Positions 15,270 through 23,169 are shown, numbered from the stretch's first letter. The stretch is DNA of 27,324 nt from Streptomyces scopuliridis RB72 (GCF_000718095.1 NZ_JOEI01000044.1:1-27324); one strand, 5' to 3'. A program made the numbers and translations. The notes: generated from the sequence alone by a model not told the origin.

Positions 15270-16319
15270 GTGCATGACGCACTCACCGGCCTGCTGGAGC
15301 GGCGCGCGCCGGTCGGGCTCGACACCTGGCGGTCGTTCTGGGACCAGCTCGGCGCCGGCGGCCTCGACCGAGCGCAGGCCCTCGCCCTGCTGGCCTCCCT
15401 GGCCACCGCACCGCCCGGCCACGAGACACTGCGCCCGCTGCTCGACTCGCTCGCCGAGCGGCGGCCCGCCCGGCCGGCGGACCGCTGGCCGGGCACGGTC
15501 AATGTGGTGGGCACCGGAGGCGGACCGAAGACCTTCAACATCTCCACCGCGTCGGCGTTCGTCGCCGCCGCGACCGGGGTGCGGGTCGTCAAGACGGGCT
15601 CGCGCGCGTACACCAGCTCGCTCGGCTCCGTCGATCTGCTGGAACGGCTCGGCGTCCGGCTCACCTCCTCCTACGACCAGACCGCCGACACACTGGACCG
15701 GTACGGCATCGCCTTCGCCGGACCGTTCGTCTACCCGGCGCAGCTGACCCGGCTGGCCAGGACCATCGCACCGACGAGCATGAAACCCTTCGGCCGCTTC
15801 CTCAACGCCCTCGGGCCGTTCCTCGCGGACCTGCCCGTCACGGCGCAGGTCACCGGAGTCTCGGCGAACGCGCCCCTGGCCGACCTCCGCGTGCTCGCCG
15901 GGACCGAGACCGGCCGGACGCTGTGGCTGACCACCAACGACCGCGGCGCCGACGAACTGCTCGGCTTCGCCGACAACACCATCCACATCCGCGACGGCCG
16001 CGAACTCCACCTTCCGGTAGGTGAGTTGGTTCCGCCCTACGGAGGCTTCGACGATCTCGCGCCCGCCCCGGACCCCGCCTCGGCACCCGCACACTTCCTG
16101 TCCGTCCTCGCCGGCACCGCGGGGGAGGTGGCCACCCGTACGGTCTGCCTCAACGCGGCGGCGCTGTCCGTCGCGAGCGGTCACACCACCGACTGGACGC
16201 AGGCCGTCGCCGCCGCCCTGGAGGCGGTACGCAGCGGAGCCGCCCGCGCACTCGCCGAGCGCGTACGGGCCGGAGCGCCACGACCACCGGCCCGTACGGA
16301 AGCGGTGACCCATGGCTGA
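15270..16319 (+). CDS. TrpD-like phosphoribosyltransferase (divergent)
   Basis: The 349-aa protein has the anthranilate phosphoribosyltransferase fold, normal in length. Retained: the glycine loop plus TFNIST, GS-V-DLLE-LG, and the Asp-Glu pair in GADELL. Changed against canonical TrpD (from memory of the family): GTGGD becomes GTGGG with one residue deleted, the HGN of KHGNRAV becomes TGS, and the Arg of VRR-LG-RTIFN, which contacts anthranilate, is missing in APTSMKPFGRFLN. I infer PRPP-dependent ribosylation of an amine other than anthranilate, or a related reaction. It starts at a GTG 2 bp after the carrier gene and overlaps the TrpA-like gene by 8 bp. No trpE or trpG for making anthranilate is in the window. 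Confidence 0.85.
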   Translation: MHDALTGLLERRAPVGLDTWRSFWDQLGAGGLDRAQALALLASLATAPPGHETLRPLLDSLAERRPARPADRWPGTVNVVGTGGGPKTFNISTASAFVAAATGVRVVKTGSRAYTSSLGSVDLLERLGVRLTSSYDQTADTLDRYGIAFAGPFVYPAQLTRLARTIAPTSMKPFGRFLNALGPFLADLPVTAQVTGVSANAPLADLRVLAGTETGRTLWLTTNDRGADELLGFADNTIHIRDGRELHLPVGELVPPYGGFDDLAPAPDPASAPAHFLSVLAGTAGEVATRTVCLNAAALSVASGHTTDWTQAVAAALEAVRSGAARALAERVRAGAPRPPARTEAVTHG

Positions 16320-17151
16320 CTTCTTCTCCCGCACCGGCCCCGGCGAAGGACCGGGCCTGGCCCTCTTCCTCAACGCCGGGGACCCGCCGCTCGATGTCCT
16401 CGCCGACCTCGTTCTCATGCTGGACGAGGAGGGCGTCGACTGCCTCGAACTCGCCGTGCCCTTCCCCGACTCGGTCACCGACGGGCCCGTGATCCGCCGC
16501 TCCGCCCGCCGCGCCCTCGACCAGGGCGTCGGGCTCGACGAGGTCCTCGCCTTCATCGCCGACGTACGCCCGCGGCTGCGCCGGCTGCGGATCGCGCTGC
16601 TCGCCGACTGGAGCCACTCCCTCAAGCACCGGGACCGCGAGCACGGGGATCCGGCGCGCACACTCCGTACGATCGCCGGCTCGGGCGCGGACGGACTGCT
16701 CGTCCACGCGCTGCCGCCCCGGCTGCGCACCGCACACTACGCGGCGGCCCGCGAGGCCGAACTGCCCGTCGTCACCACCTGCTACCAGCAGAGCCCGCCG
16801 CCGACCATGGCCGAGGCGGCGGCCGAGGCCACCGCCTATCTCTATCTCGTCGCCCACTACGGACGCAGCGGCACCGCCCCCGCCACCGGGCATGCCGCGC
16901 TGGCGACCACCGTCGCCGCGCTCCGGGCGCACACGGAATCCCCGATCGCCATCGGCTTCGGGGTCAGGACCAGACAGGACGTGGAGACCGTAGGCGCCTG
17001 CGGAGCCGATGCCGTCATCATCGGCTCCGCGGGTGTCGCCCGGATCGAGCGGTCGCTCGCTCAAGGCGGCGACATCGTCGGCGGCTTCCGCGCCTTCGTC
17101 AGGTCCGTATCGCCCAACCGTTCCATCACACCTGAGAGAACAGGGAGTTGA
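16312..17151 (+). CDS. TrpA-like lyase without TrpB
   Basis: The 279-aa TIM-barrel protein resembles tryptophan synthase alpha subunit. Both catalytic acids are present: Glu46 in CLELAVPF and Asp57 in VTDGPVI, with the canonical 11-residue spacing. GRSGTAPATG, IAIGFGV and IIGSAGV match the phosphate-binding loops. TrpA performs the retro-aldol cleavage of indole-3-glycerol phosphate to indole and glyceraldehyde 3-phosphate, and normally needs TrpB for full activity. No trpB is present, so it should work alone, as plant BX1/IGL lyases do, releasing a heteroaromatic ring from a glycerol-phosphate side chain. It overlaps TrpD-like by 8 bp and its stop is 2 bp before the cupin start. Confidence 0.87.
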   Translation: MADFFSRTGPGEGPGLALFLNAGDPPLDVLADLVLMLDEEGVDCLELAVPFPDSVTDGPVIRRSARRALDQGVGLDEVLAFIADVRPRLRRLRIALLADWSHSLKHRDREHGDPARTLRTIAGSGADGLLVHALPPRLRTAHYAAAREAELPVVTTCYQQSPPPTMAEAAAEATAYLYLVAHYGRSGTAPATGHAALATTVAALRAHTESPIAIGFGVRTRQDVETVGACGADAVIIGSAGVARIERSLAQGGDIVGGFRAFVRSVSPNRSITPERTGS

Positions 17152-17153
17152 CC

Positions 17154-17528
17154 ATGTTCGTCCGTGACCTGGACAGCGTGAAGACGGTCGAGTGGGGCAA
17201 TGGCCTCAGCCGTCGCTTCATCGTGGCCGCCGACGGCCTCGACTACAGCATCACCGACACTACCGTGCGCGCGGGCACCAAGTCCCGTCTGGAGTACCGC
17301 AATCACATCGAATCCTGCTACTGCATCGAGGGGTCCGGAGAAGTGATCGAGCTGGACGGCACCTCGCACCCGATCGTGCCGGGCCGTCTCTACTCGCTCA
17401 ACGAGCACGACGCCCACTACCTCGTGGCCGGCCCGCACGAGGACCTGCGCCTGGTGTGTGTCTTCTCGCCGGCGCTCCAGGGCGACGAGGTGCACCAGCT
17501 CGACGAGCAGGTCTCCTCGGCGTACTGA
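17154..17528 (+). CDS. Ectoine-synthase-like cupin
   Basis: The 124-aa single-domain cupin resembles ectoine synthase EctC along its length: HIESCYCIEGSGEV, the proline turn before GRLYSLNEHDAH, then LRLVCVFSPALQGDEVH. The metal ligands assigned in EctC (Glu in the CIEG region, Tyr in LY, His in HDxH) appear to be kept. EctC closes a ring by attack of an amide on an imine-forming carbon with loss of water. A cyclocondensation on an aminoketone or amide is therefore a reasonable role, given the alpha-oxoamine synthase in the same operon. No ectA or ectB is here, so ectoine production is not indicated. ATG 17154 is preferred over TTG 17148, with AGGGAG six nt upstream. Confidence 0.85.
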   Translation: MFVRDLDSVKTVEWGNGLSRRFIVAADGLDYSITDTTVRAGTKSRLEYRNHIESCYCIEGSGEVIELDGTSHPIVPGRLYSLNEHDAHYLVAGPHEDLRLVCVFSPALQGDEVHQLDEQVSSAY

Positions 17529-17585
17529 TCCGCGCACCGCGTTCTCTTGACCGCCCTCCTCCGAACCGTCATGGAAAGGCTCGCC

Positions 17586-18731
17586 GTGATCCGCTGGAAC
17601 GCCGACCAGGCCGAACTGCGCGAAGGTCTGGCCCGGTGGGGTGAGGCGCTCAGCGCCGGCCACATAGAACAGGACGAACAGGCCATGTTCTCCTGGGACA
17701 AGTGGAAACTGATCCGGGAGACCGGCATCCTCGCACTGCCCTTCGAAGAGCGCTGGGGCGGCCTCGGCCAGTCCCTGCTCACCACCATGTATCTGCTCGA
17801 AGGGCTGGGCGAGCACTGCCGTGACTCCGGGCTGAGCTTCTCGGTCACCACCACCATGGCCAGTACCGGTGTGCCACTGGAGAAATTCGGCACGGAAGCG
17901 CAGAAGGAGCGGTATCTGACCCGGATCTGCTCGGGCGAGGTGATCGGCGCCCATGCGATCACCGAGGCCGAGGGCGGCTCGGACGCCATGGCGATGACCA
18001 CGAGAGCGGTACGGGACGGCGACCGGTTCGTCCTGAACGGCTCGAAGATCTTCGTCAGCAACGGCCCCGTCGCCGATGTGTTCGTCGTCTACGCGCGTAC
18101 GCATCCGGACGGCGGCCCGCTCGGGGTCACCGCGTTCCTCGTGGACCGGGACACCCCGGGGCTCACGATCGGCCCACCGACCAAGAAGATGGGACTACGG
18201 ACCTCGCCGCTCAGCGAGTTGTTCTTCGACGAGTGCCGTGTCCCGAGGACCCAGGTCCTCGGCCGGGTCGGCGGCGGATTCCTCGTGCTCGACCATGTGA
18301 TGAAGCGGGAGATCCTCTTCTCCTTCATCGTGAACGTGGGAGAGATGAGGCACCGGCTCGACCGCTGCCTCGACTACGCGAAGACCCGCCGTTCCTTCGG
18401 CAGGCCGATCGGCTCGTACCAGTCCGTCGCCAACAAGATCGTCGACATGAGGATCCGGCTGGAGACGGCGGCCAAGTGGCTGTACGACACCGGTGAACGC
18501 CTCGCGGCCGGCGAGAACGTCACGGTGGATCTGGCCATCGCCAAACTGGTGACGAGCGAGAGCAATGTGGCGACCAGCCTGATGGCCGTGCAACTCTTCG
18601 GCGGGCACGGCTATATGACCGAATACGGCCTGGAGAAGGACGTACGCAACGCCGTGGCCGGCACGATCTACTCCGGCACCACGGAAATCCAGTACAACCG
18701 CATCGCCTCGATGCTGGGTCTGGGCACATGA
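17586..18731 (+). CDS. Acyl-CoA-dehydrogenase-type aminoacyl-PCP oxidase
   Basis: The 381-aa flavoprotein of the acyl-CoA dehydrogenase family shows AITEAEGGSDA, FGRPIGSYQSVANKIVDM and LFGGHGYMTEYGLEKDVR. The usual catalytic Glu in IYEGT is Ser here (IYSGTTEIQ), while Glu242 (in MKREILF) lies where prodiginine PigA has its catalytic base. This pattern, and stretches like RDSGLSFS and VADVFVVYARTHPD, point to the prolyl-PCP oxidases (PigA, RedW, PltE), which oxidise a carrier-bound proline to a pyrrole. The partners would be the ligase at 13472 and the carrier at 15004. I chose GTG 17586, with GGAAAGG upstream; ATG 17571 is the alternative. It overlaps TrpF-like by 4 nt. Confidence 0.88.
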   Translation: MIRWNADQAELREGLARWGEALSAGHIEQDEQAMFSWDKWKLIRETGILALPFEERWGGLGQSLLTTMYLLEGLGEHCRDSGLSFSVTTTMASTGVPLEKFGTEAQKERYLTRICSGEVIGAHAITEAEGGSDAMAMTTRAVRDGDRFVLNGSKIFVSNGPVADVFVVYARTHPDGGPLGVTAFLVDRDTPGLTIGPPTKKMGLRTSPLSELFFDECRVPRTQVLGRVGGGFLVLDHVMKREILFSFIVNVGEMRHRLDRCLDYAKTRRSFGRPIGSYQSVANKIVDMRIRLETAAKWLYDTGERLAAGENVTVDLAIAKLVTSESNVATSLMAVQLFGGHGYMTEYGLEKDVRNAVAGTIYSGTTEIQYNRIASMLGLGT

Positions 18732-19474
18732 GCCCGGAGCCCGCCTCCAGGCTCCCGGCGGGACACTCGGCCGCACCCGAGGCCCGCCGGGTTCTGAAAG
18801 TCTGCGGCGCCACCTCCCCCGACGACATCACCACGCTCGCCGCCGCGGGAGCGGACTGCGTCGGCCTGTGGCACGGCATACCCGGCGGCCACGCCGAGCT
18901 TCCCGCGCGGCGCCTCACCGAACTCGTCGCGGCGGCCCGCGCCACCGGACGGCTCGAACCGGTCCTCGTCACCTTCCTCGGTGACCCCGAAGCCCTCACC
19001 GGCCTGGCCCGCCGCACCGGCCTGCGCTGGCTGCAACTGCACGCCTACCAGCCACCCGTGGTGGTACGGGCGCTGCGCGCCGCCCTGCCCGACGCGGTCC
19101 TCGTCAAGGTCCTCCATCTGCGCGCCGGCAGCTGCCTGGAACGCCCGCTGATCGGCGCGTACGAACGGGCCGGCACCGACCTGTTCCTGCTCGACACGAC
19201 GACCGAGGACGGCCGCATCGGCAGCACCGGACACCAACTCGCCGAGCGGGATGTGCTCGGCCTGCTGCCCCGGCTCACCCGGCCGTTCCTGCTCGCCGGC
19301 GGCATCACCCCGTACAACCGCCCCGACTACGGGTCCGTCGCCGCCCACCCCGGCTTCCGCGGCATCGATGTCGACACCGCCGCCCGCGACGCCCGCGGAC
19401 GTTTCTCGGCGCCCGCCGTCACCGCTCTGGCCCGCGCCTGGCGGACCGACACGTCCCCTGAGGAGTTCCGATGA
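18728..19474 (+). CDS. TrpF-like phosphoribosyl isomerase
   Basis: The 248-aa TIM-barrel protein resembles phosphoribosylanthranilate isomerase. The catalytic pair looks intact: Cys26 in KVCGATSPDD and Asp156 in FLLDTT, followed by GSTGHQ, LAGGITPYN and GIDVDTAARD. TrpF performs an Amadori rearrangement that opens the N-linked ribose to a 1-deoxyribulose phosphate. With TrpD-like upstream and TrpC-like directly after, it provides the middle step of a PRPP-based ring construction. A region of about 20 residues precedes the first strand. It overlaps both neighbours by 4 nt. Confidence 0.87.
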   Translation: MSPEPASRLPAGHSAAPEARRVLKVCGATSPDDITTLAAAGADCVGLWHGIPGGHAELPARRLTELVAAARATGRLEPVLVTFLGDPEALTGLARRTGLRWLQLHAYQPPVVVRALRAALPDAVLVKVLHLRAGSCLERPLIGAYERAGTDLFLLDTTTEDGRIGSTGHQLAERDVLGLLPRLTRPFLLAGGITPYNRPDYGSVAAHPGFRGIDVDTAARDARGRFSAPAVTALARAWRTDTSPEEFR

Positions 19475-20181
19475 CCGCCCGGTTCCTGGAAGCCCTGCTG
19501 GCCGCCGATCGCCCGCTGGTCATGGAGATCAAACGGCGCGACGCGCACGGCTACGATCTGCTCGGCGGCCGCACCCCCGCCGCGATCGTGGAGTCGTACG
19601 AAGCCGCGGGCGCGCCCTGTATCTCGGTGGTGACGGGACGCTGGTTCGGCGGCACCACCGGCCTGCTGCGCGATGTGGCGGCGCTCACCGACCTGCCGCT
19701 GCTCCAGAAGGACTTCATCACCCGCAAGGACCAGCTGTCGACCGCCGGGGAACTCGGCGCCTCCGCCGTGCTGCTCACCGCGGCCCTGCTGCCCCGGTCC
19801 AGTATGCGCACGCTGATCACCGCCTCTCTGGTCCTCGGCCTCACCCCCTTCGTCGAGGTGACGGAAGAGTCCGAACTCGACGGGCTGCCGCACGCCGACG
19901 AGTGCGTCGTCGCCGTCAACAACAAGGACATCAAGGCCAAGGAGCGCGACCGGGGCGACCTCGACCGCAGCCTCGCCCTGCTGCCCGCGGTCCGGGCCTC
20001 GGGTACCCGCTGCCCCGTCAGCGCCAGCGCCATCGACGGCCCGCTCGCCGCCGCGAAGCTGCTCGACGCGGGGTACGCCGGCCTGCTGGTGGGCACCTCG
20101 CTGCTGCGCACCGACAGCGCGGCCGGCTGGGTCGACCGCCTGGACCGGGCCAGGACCCGCCCCGCGGGCCGGCCGAACTGA
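19471..20181 (+). CDS. TrpC-like indole-glycerol-phosphate synthase homologue (divergent)
   Basis: The 236-aa TIM barrel matches indole-3-glycerol-phosphate synthase: Glu19 and Lys21 in MEIKRR, Lys80 in LQKDF, Glu129 in FVEV and Asn150 in VNNKDI, with spacing close to the canonical residues. Three differences stand out. The conserved SESGI motif is SASAI, so its Glu is Ala185. The Arg of NNRD is Lys152. The roughly 30-residue N-terminal helical extension that covers the active site is absent. TrpC closes the pyrrole ring with loss of CO2 and water. Retained general-acid lysine with an altered substrate pocket suggests the same chemistry on a different amine. The stop is 47 bp before the hydrolase. 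Confidence 0.86.
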   Translation: MTARFLEALLAADRPLVMEIKRRDAHGYDLLGGRTPAAIVESYEAAGAPCISVVTGRWFGGTTGLLRDVAALTDLPLLQKDFITRKDQLSTAGELGASAVLLTAALLPRSSMRTLITASLVLGLTPFVEVTEESELDGLPHADECVVAVNNKDIKAKERDRGDLDRSLALLPAVRASGTRCPVSASAIDGPLAAAKLLDAGYAGLLVGTSLLRTDSAAGWVDRLDRARTRPAGRPN

Positions 20182-20228
20182 ACGGCCCCGACCGGCCCGC
20201 CCACCGCTGCCCAGGAGAACCGCCTGCC

Positions 20229-21224
20229 ATGACCGCACCCGTATCCGCTCCCGTATCCGCGTCCGTATCCGTTCCCGCTCCTGCCCGCCTTCCGGCGCCC
20301 GCCGTCCGTGCCGTGACCCTCGACGCCGACGGCGTACCCCTGTCGGGTCTGCTCGCCGAGCCGGACGGCGGCGCGGCACCCCGCTCCGTGATCGTCGCCA
20401 TCCACGGCCGGGGCATGTGCGCCGACTACTTCAACGGACTGACCGACCAGGCCGACTCGCTGCTCACGCTGGGCGCCCGGCTCGGTCATACGGTGCTGGC
20501 CCTGGACCGGCCCGGCTACGGCGCCTCCGCCGGCCCGCTGCCGGACGGACAGCCCCTCGGCGAGCAGGCGACCACCCTGCACCGGGCGCTCGCCGACTTC
20601 GCCCGGCACCACCCGACCGGCTCGGGTTTCTTCGTCGTGGCCCACTCCGACGGCGGCAAGGTCGCGCTGCACATGGCCGCGCAGGACGCGGGCAGCGGCC
20701 TGCTCGGACTCGACATCAACGGATGCGGCTGGCGGTACGCACCCGAGGCGCGGCACTTCCCCGACACCCTCGGCGGTGGCGCGTCCCGGCTCAACTGGGG
20801 CCCGCTGCACCTGTATTCACCCGGTACGTTCCGGGCGAGCCGCTCCCTGTTGAGGGCCGTACCGGCGCGCGAGGCGGCCCAGACGGCTACCTGGCCCGTC
20901 CAGTACCCGCGGCTGGCCGGCCGGATCACCAGCCCGGTCAGACTGACCTTCGCGGAGCACGAACTGTGGTGGGAGCTGGACGACAAGGCGCTCGCGGCCA
21001 TGACGGGACTGCTCACCGCGGCGCCGCTCGTCGCGGTGGAGCGGCTGTCCGCCGCCGGGCACAACATCAGCATCGGCCGCGCGGCCCGCGTCTACCACCT
21101 GCGGGCGCTGGCCTTTCTGGAGGAGTGCCTGCGACGTGCCGGTGACCACCCCCGCCCCGTCCCGAACTCCGCGCGGGAGCAGGGCGGTTGCGCGGAAGCG
21201 TACGTCCCGGTGATCAGTGCGTGA
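20229..21224 (+). CDS. alpha/beta hydrolase
   Basis: The 331-aa alpha/beta-hydrolase-fold protein has HGRGM near the oxyanion hole, the nucleophile elbow VAHSDGGK, and a C-terminal catalytic His in AGHNIS. A Pro/Val/Ser repeat ([15 protein letters not shown]) forms a flexible N-terminus, not a clear signal peptide. It could release a product from a carrier protein or cleave an ester; the substrate is unknown. The ATG at 20229 has AGGAG 11 nt upstream. It is the last gene of the long operon; its stop codon lies in a TGATCA-N5-TGATCA repeat (21211-21227), and the next gene has its own leader. Confidence 0.85.
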   Translation: MTAPVSAPVSASVSVPAPARLPAPAVRAVTLDADGVPLSGLLAEPDGGAAPRSVIVAIHGRGMCADYFNGLTDQADSLLTLGARLGHTVLALDRPGYGASAGPLPDGQPLGEQATTLHRALADFARHHPTGSGFFVVAHSDGGKVALHMAAQDAGSGLLGLDINGCGWRYAPEARHFPDTLGGGASRLNWGPLHLYSPGTFRASRSLLRAVPAREAAQTATWPVQYPRLAGRITSPVRLTFAEHELWWELDDKALAAMTGLLTAAPLVAVERLSAAGHNISIGRAARVYHLRALAFLEECLRRAGDHPRPVPNSAREQGGCAEAYVPVISA

Positions 21225-21310
21225 TCAATCCGTGGTCATGGCGGAGGGGCGGAGCACATCGCGGCTACTGTGTGCGCACCGTATTCGTCCACGCACCGAG
21301 CGACTCCAGG

Positions 21311-21324
21311 AAGGACCCCTCCTT
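21311..21324 (+). promoter_or_regulatory. Ribosome-site hairpin before the MTHFR gene
   Basis: AAGGA-CCCC-TCCTT forms a perfect 5-bp stem that ends one base before the ATG and buries the likely Shine-Dalgarno sequence. It may dampen translation. I see no larger riboswitch-like fold in the 100-bp leader. Confidence 0.35.
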
Positions 21325-22269
21325 ATGGCGGCAGAGACCGCGGACCTCCCGCAGCATCCCAGGCCGGGCCCGCGTGCCCTGATGGCCGACGGGCAGCGCT
21401 CGTACTCCTTCGAGTTCTTCCCGCCCAAGACGCCGGCGGGGGAACGCACGCTCTGGAACGCGATCCGCCGGATCGAGGCGCTCGCGCCGTCCTTCGTCTC
21501 CGTGACCTACGGCGCCGGCGGCTCCTCGCGCGACCGGACGATCGAGGTCACCAAGCGCATCGCCGCCGAGACCACGCTGCGCCCAGTCGCGCATCTCACC
21601 GCGGTCGGCCACTCGGTCGCCGAACTGCGCCACATCATCGGCCAGTACGCGGACGCCGGTATCCGGGACGTGCTCGCGCTGCGCGGCGACCCGCCCGGCG
21701 ACCCGCGCGGCGAGTGGGTCCGCCATCCGGAGGGCTTCGGCCAGGCCAGTGAACTCGTCACCCTCATCAGGGAACTGGGCGACTTCACCGTCGGGGTGGC
21801 CGCCTTCCCCGAGCGCCATCCGCGCTCGCCCGACTGGGACAGCGACATCCGCCACTTCGTCGCCAAGTGCCGTGCGGGCGCCGACTACGCGATCACGCAG
21901 ATGTTCTTCGACGTCGAGGACTATCTGCGGCTCCGCGACCGGATCGAGGCCGCGGGCTGTACGACCCCGATCGTCCCCGAGATCATGCCGGCCACGGACG
22001 TACGGCAGATCCGCCGCTTCGCCGAACTCAGCGACGCCCGCTTCCCCGACGCGCTGGCCCAGCGGCTCGAAGAGGCCCGCGACCGGCCGCAGGACGGGCA
22101 TCGCATCGGAGTCGAGTACGCGACGGCCATGGCCGAACGGCTGCTCGCCGAAGGCGCCCCCGGACTGCACTACATCACCCTCAACCGCTCCACGGCCACG
22201 ATGGAGATCCATCAGAACCTGGGCGTGGCGGTACGGCGCGACCGCCCCCTGGCCGCCACCCGTACCTGA
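21325..22269 (+). CDS. metF: 5,10-methylenetetrahydrofolate reductase (MetF family)
   Basis: The 314-aa TIM-barrel flavoenzyme reduces methylene-THF to methyl-THF, the methyl donor for methionine and hence SAM. Visible are SFEFFPPKT with the catalytic Glu, [41 protein letters not shown] and [10 protein letters not shown]. Length is normal. It differs at many positions from the usual Streptomyces MetF as I remember it (for example [10 protein letters not shown]), so it may be a second copy. Lying right after the biosynthetic operon, it could support the SAM-dependent methyltransferase, but it may equally be a flanking housekeeping gene. Confidence 0.9.
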   Translation: MAAETADLPQHPRPGPRALMADGQRSYSFEFFPPKTPAGERTLWNAIRRIEALAPSFVSVTYGAGGSSRDRTIEVTKRIAAETTLRPVAHLTAVGHSVAELRHIIGQYADAGIRDVLALRGDPPGDPRGEWVRHPEGFGQASELVTLIRELGDFTVGVAAFPERHPRSPDWDSDIRHFVAKCRAGADYAITQMFFDVEDYLRLRDRIEAAGCTTPIVPEIMPATDVRQIRRFAELSDARFPDALAQRLEEARDRPQDGHRIGVEYATAMAERLLAEGAPGLHYITLNRSTATMEIHQNLGVAVRRDRPLAATRT

Positions 22270-22490
22270 TCCGACGGCCCGCCGGTGAGCTGTCCGCCGG
22301 TTTGGACGCTGGAACATGGACCTGAGCTTCGTGGCTATGTCCCGTCTCACCGCGCTGTACTTGACTGGTCCCCTGACGCAGTACGTGAGAAAGCCGTGTC
22401 ACATGTCGGCGGCGGCGTTGGCGACGACACCGTGGCGGTCGCCGGATCACCTCGTATCGGACGGCTTCGACCACCAGACAAGGAAGTCCC
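22270..22490. other. 221-bp intergenic region
   Basis: I see no gene. A short direct repeat (CCGCCGGT, twice within 25 bp of the MTHFR stop) and a TTGACT hexamer are present, the latter possibly a -35 for the DUF1772 gene with no convincing -10. AAGGAAG lies 4 nt before the ATG at 22491. No 11-bp-phased TTGCG pair is seen here. Confidence 0.4.
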
Positions 22491-23105
22491 ATGAGCTTCA
22501 ACCCGACCGGAACCCCGAACCCCTACGCCGCCTACCCGCCCGCCCCCGCGGTGGCGCCCGTGCGCCGGAGCAAGGCGGTGGGGCCGCTGCTGATGATCGC
22601 CACCATCACCATGGGGCTGATGGCGGGTCTCTTCTTCGCGTACGACATCTCGGTGATGCCGGGCCTGGCCAGGACGGACGACCGTACGTATGTCGACGCG
22701 ATGCAGAACTTCAACGCCCTGATCGACGGCAACGGGCTCTTCGGCATGGTCTTCATCGGAGCGCTGCTGGCCGCGGCGGTCGCGGCGTTCCTGGAGCACC
22801 GCCAGGGCCGACGGGGCGCCGCGCTCTGGATCGGCGCCGCGGCCGCGCTCTATCTGGTGGCCCTGATGATCACGTTCAGCGTCAATATCCCGCTCAACAA
22901 CGAGCTGGCCGCCGCCGGTGACCCGGCCAAGATCACGGACTTCTCGATCGTCGAGAAGTTCAAGGGCACGTGGGAGACGAGCAATATCGTGCGGACCCTG
23001 GTCTGCACGGCGGCGCTCGGCTTCCTCGCCCGCGCCCTGGTGCTGCACGGACGTGGCGCCGGTACCGGCGCTACCACCCACCCGATGCGCCCGCACGGCG
23101 TCTGA
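22491..23105 (+). CDS. DUF1772 (anthrone-oxygenase-like) membrane protein
   Basis: The 204-aa protein has a Pro/Ala-rich N-terminus and four predicted membrane helices (about residues 30-50, 82-100, 108-128 and 165-185). The pattern GLMAGLFFAYDISVMPGL and a long loop ending in NIPLNNELA are typical of DUF1772. Some members act on anthrones in polyketide pathways; most are uncharacterised. Nothing here marks it as part of the cluster. AAGGAAG lies just before the start. A strong hairpin follows. Confidence 0.82.
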   Translation: MSFNPTGTPNPYAAYPPAPAVAPVRRSKAVGPLLMIATITMGLMAGLFFAYDISVMPGLARTDDRTYVDAMQNFNALIDGNGLFGMVFIGALLAAAVAAFLEHRQGRRGAALWIGAAAALYLVALMITFSVNIPLNNELAAAGDPAKITDFSIVEKFKGTWETSNIVRTLVCTAALGFLARALVLHGRGAGTGATTHPMRPHGV

Positions 23106-23119
23106 GCCACGGCGGCAGT

Positions 23120-23160
23120 GAGCGGGGCGGCGAGGCCAGGAGAGCCCCGCCGCCCCGCTC
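23120..23160. terminator. Bidirectional terminator hairpin
   Basis: A perfect 13-bp inverted repeat (23120-23132 with 23148-23160) with a 15-nt loop lies between the convergent DUF1772 gene and the 130-aa gene, starting 15 bp after the DUF1772 stop. Confidence 0.8.
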
Positions 23161-23169
23161 CGTCCTCGC

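Noticed and set aside
17154..17528. Ectoine biosynthesis locus
   Set aside because: Only an EctC-like gene is present; no diaminobutyrate transaminase, acetyltransferase or hydroxylase is nearby.
15270..20181. An ordinary tryptophan operon
   Set aside because: trpE, trpG and trpB are absent, active-site residues in the D and C homologues differ, and unrelated biosynthetic genes are interleaved with translational overlaps.
21225..21324. SAM or cobalamin riboswitch before the MTHFR gene
   Set aside because: The leader is only 100 bp and shows none of the conserved core motifs; only a small ribosome-site stem is visible.
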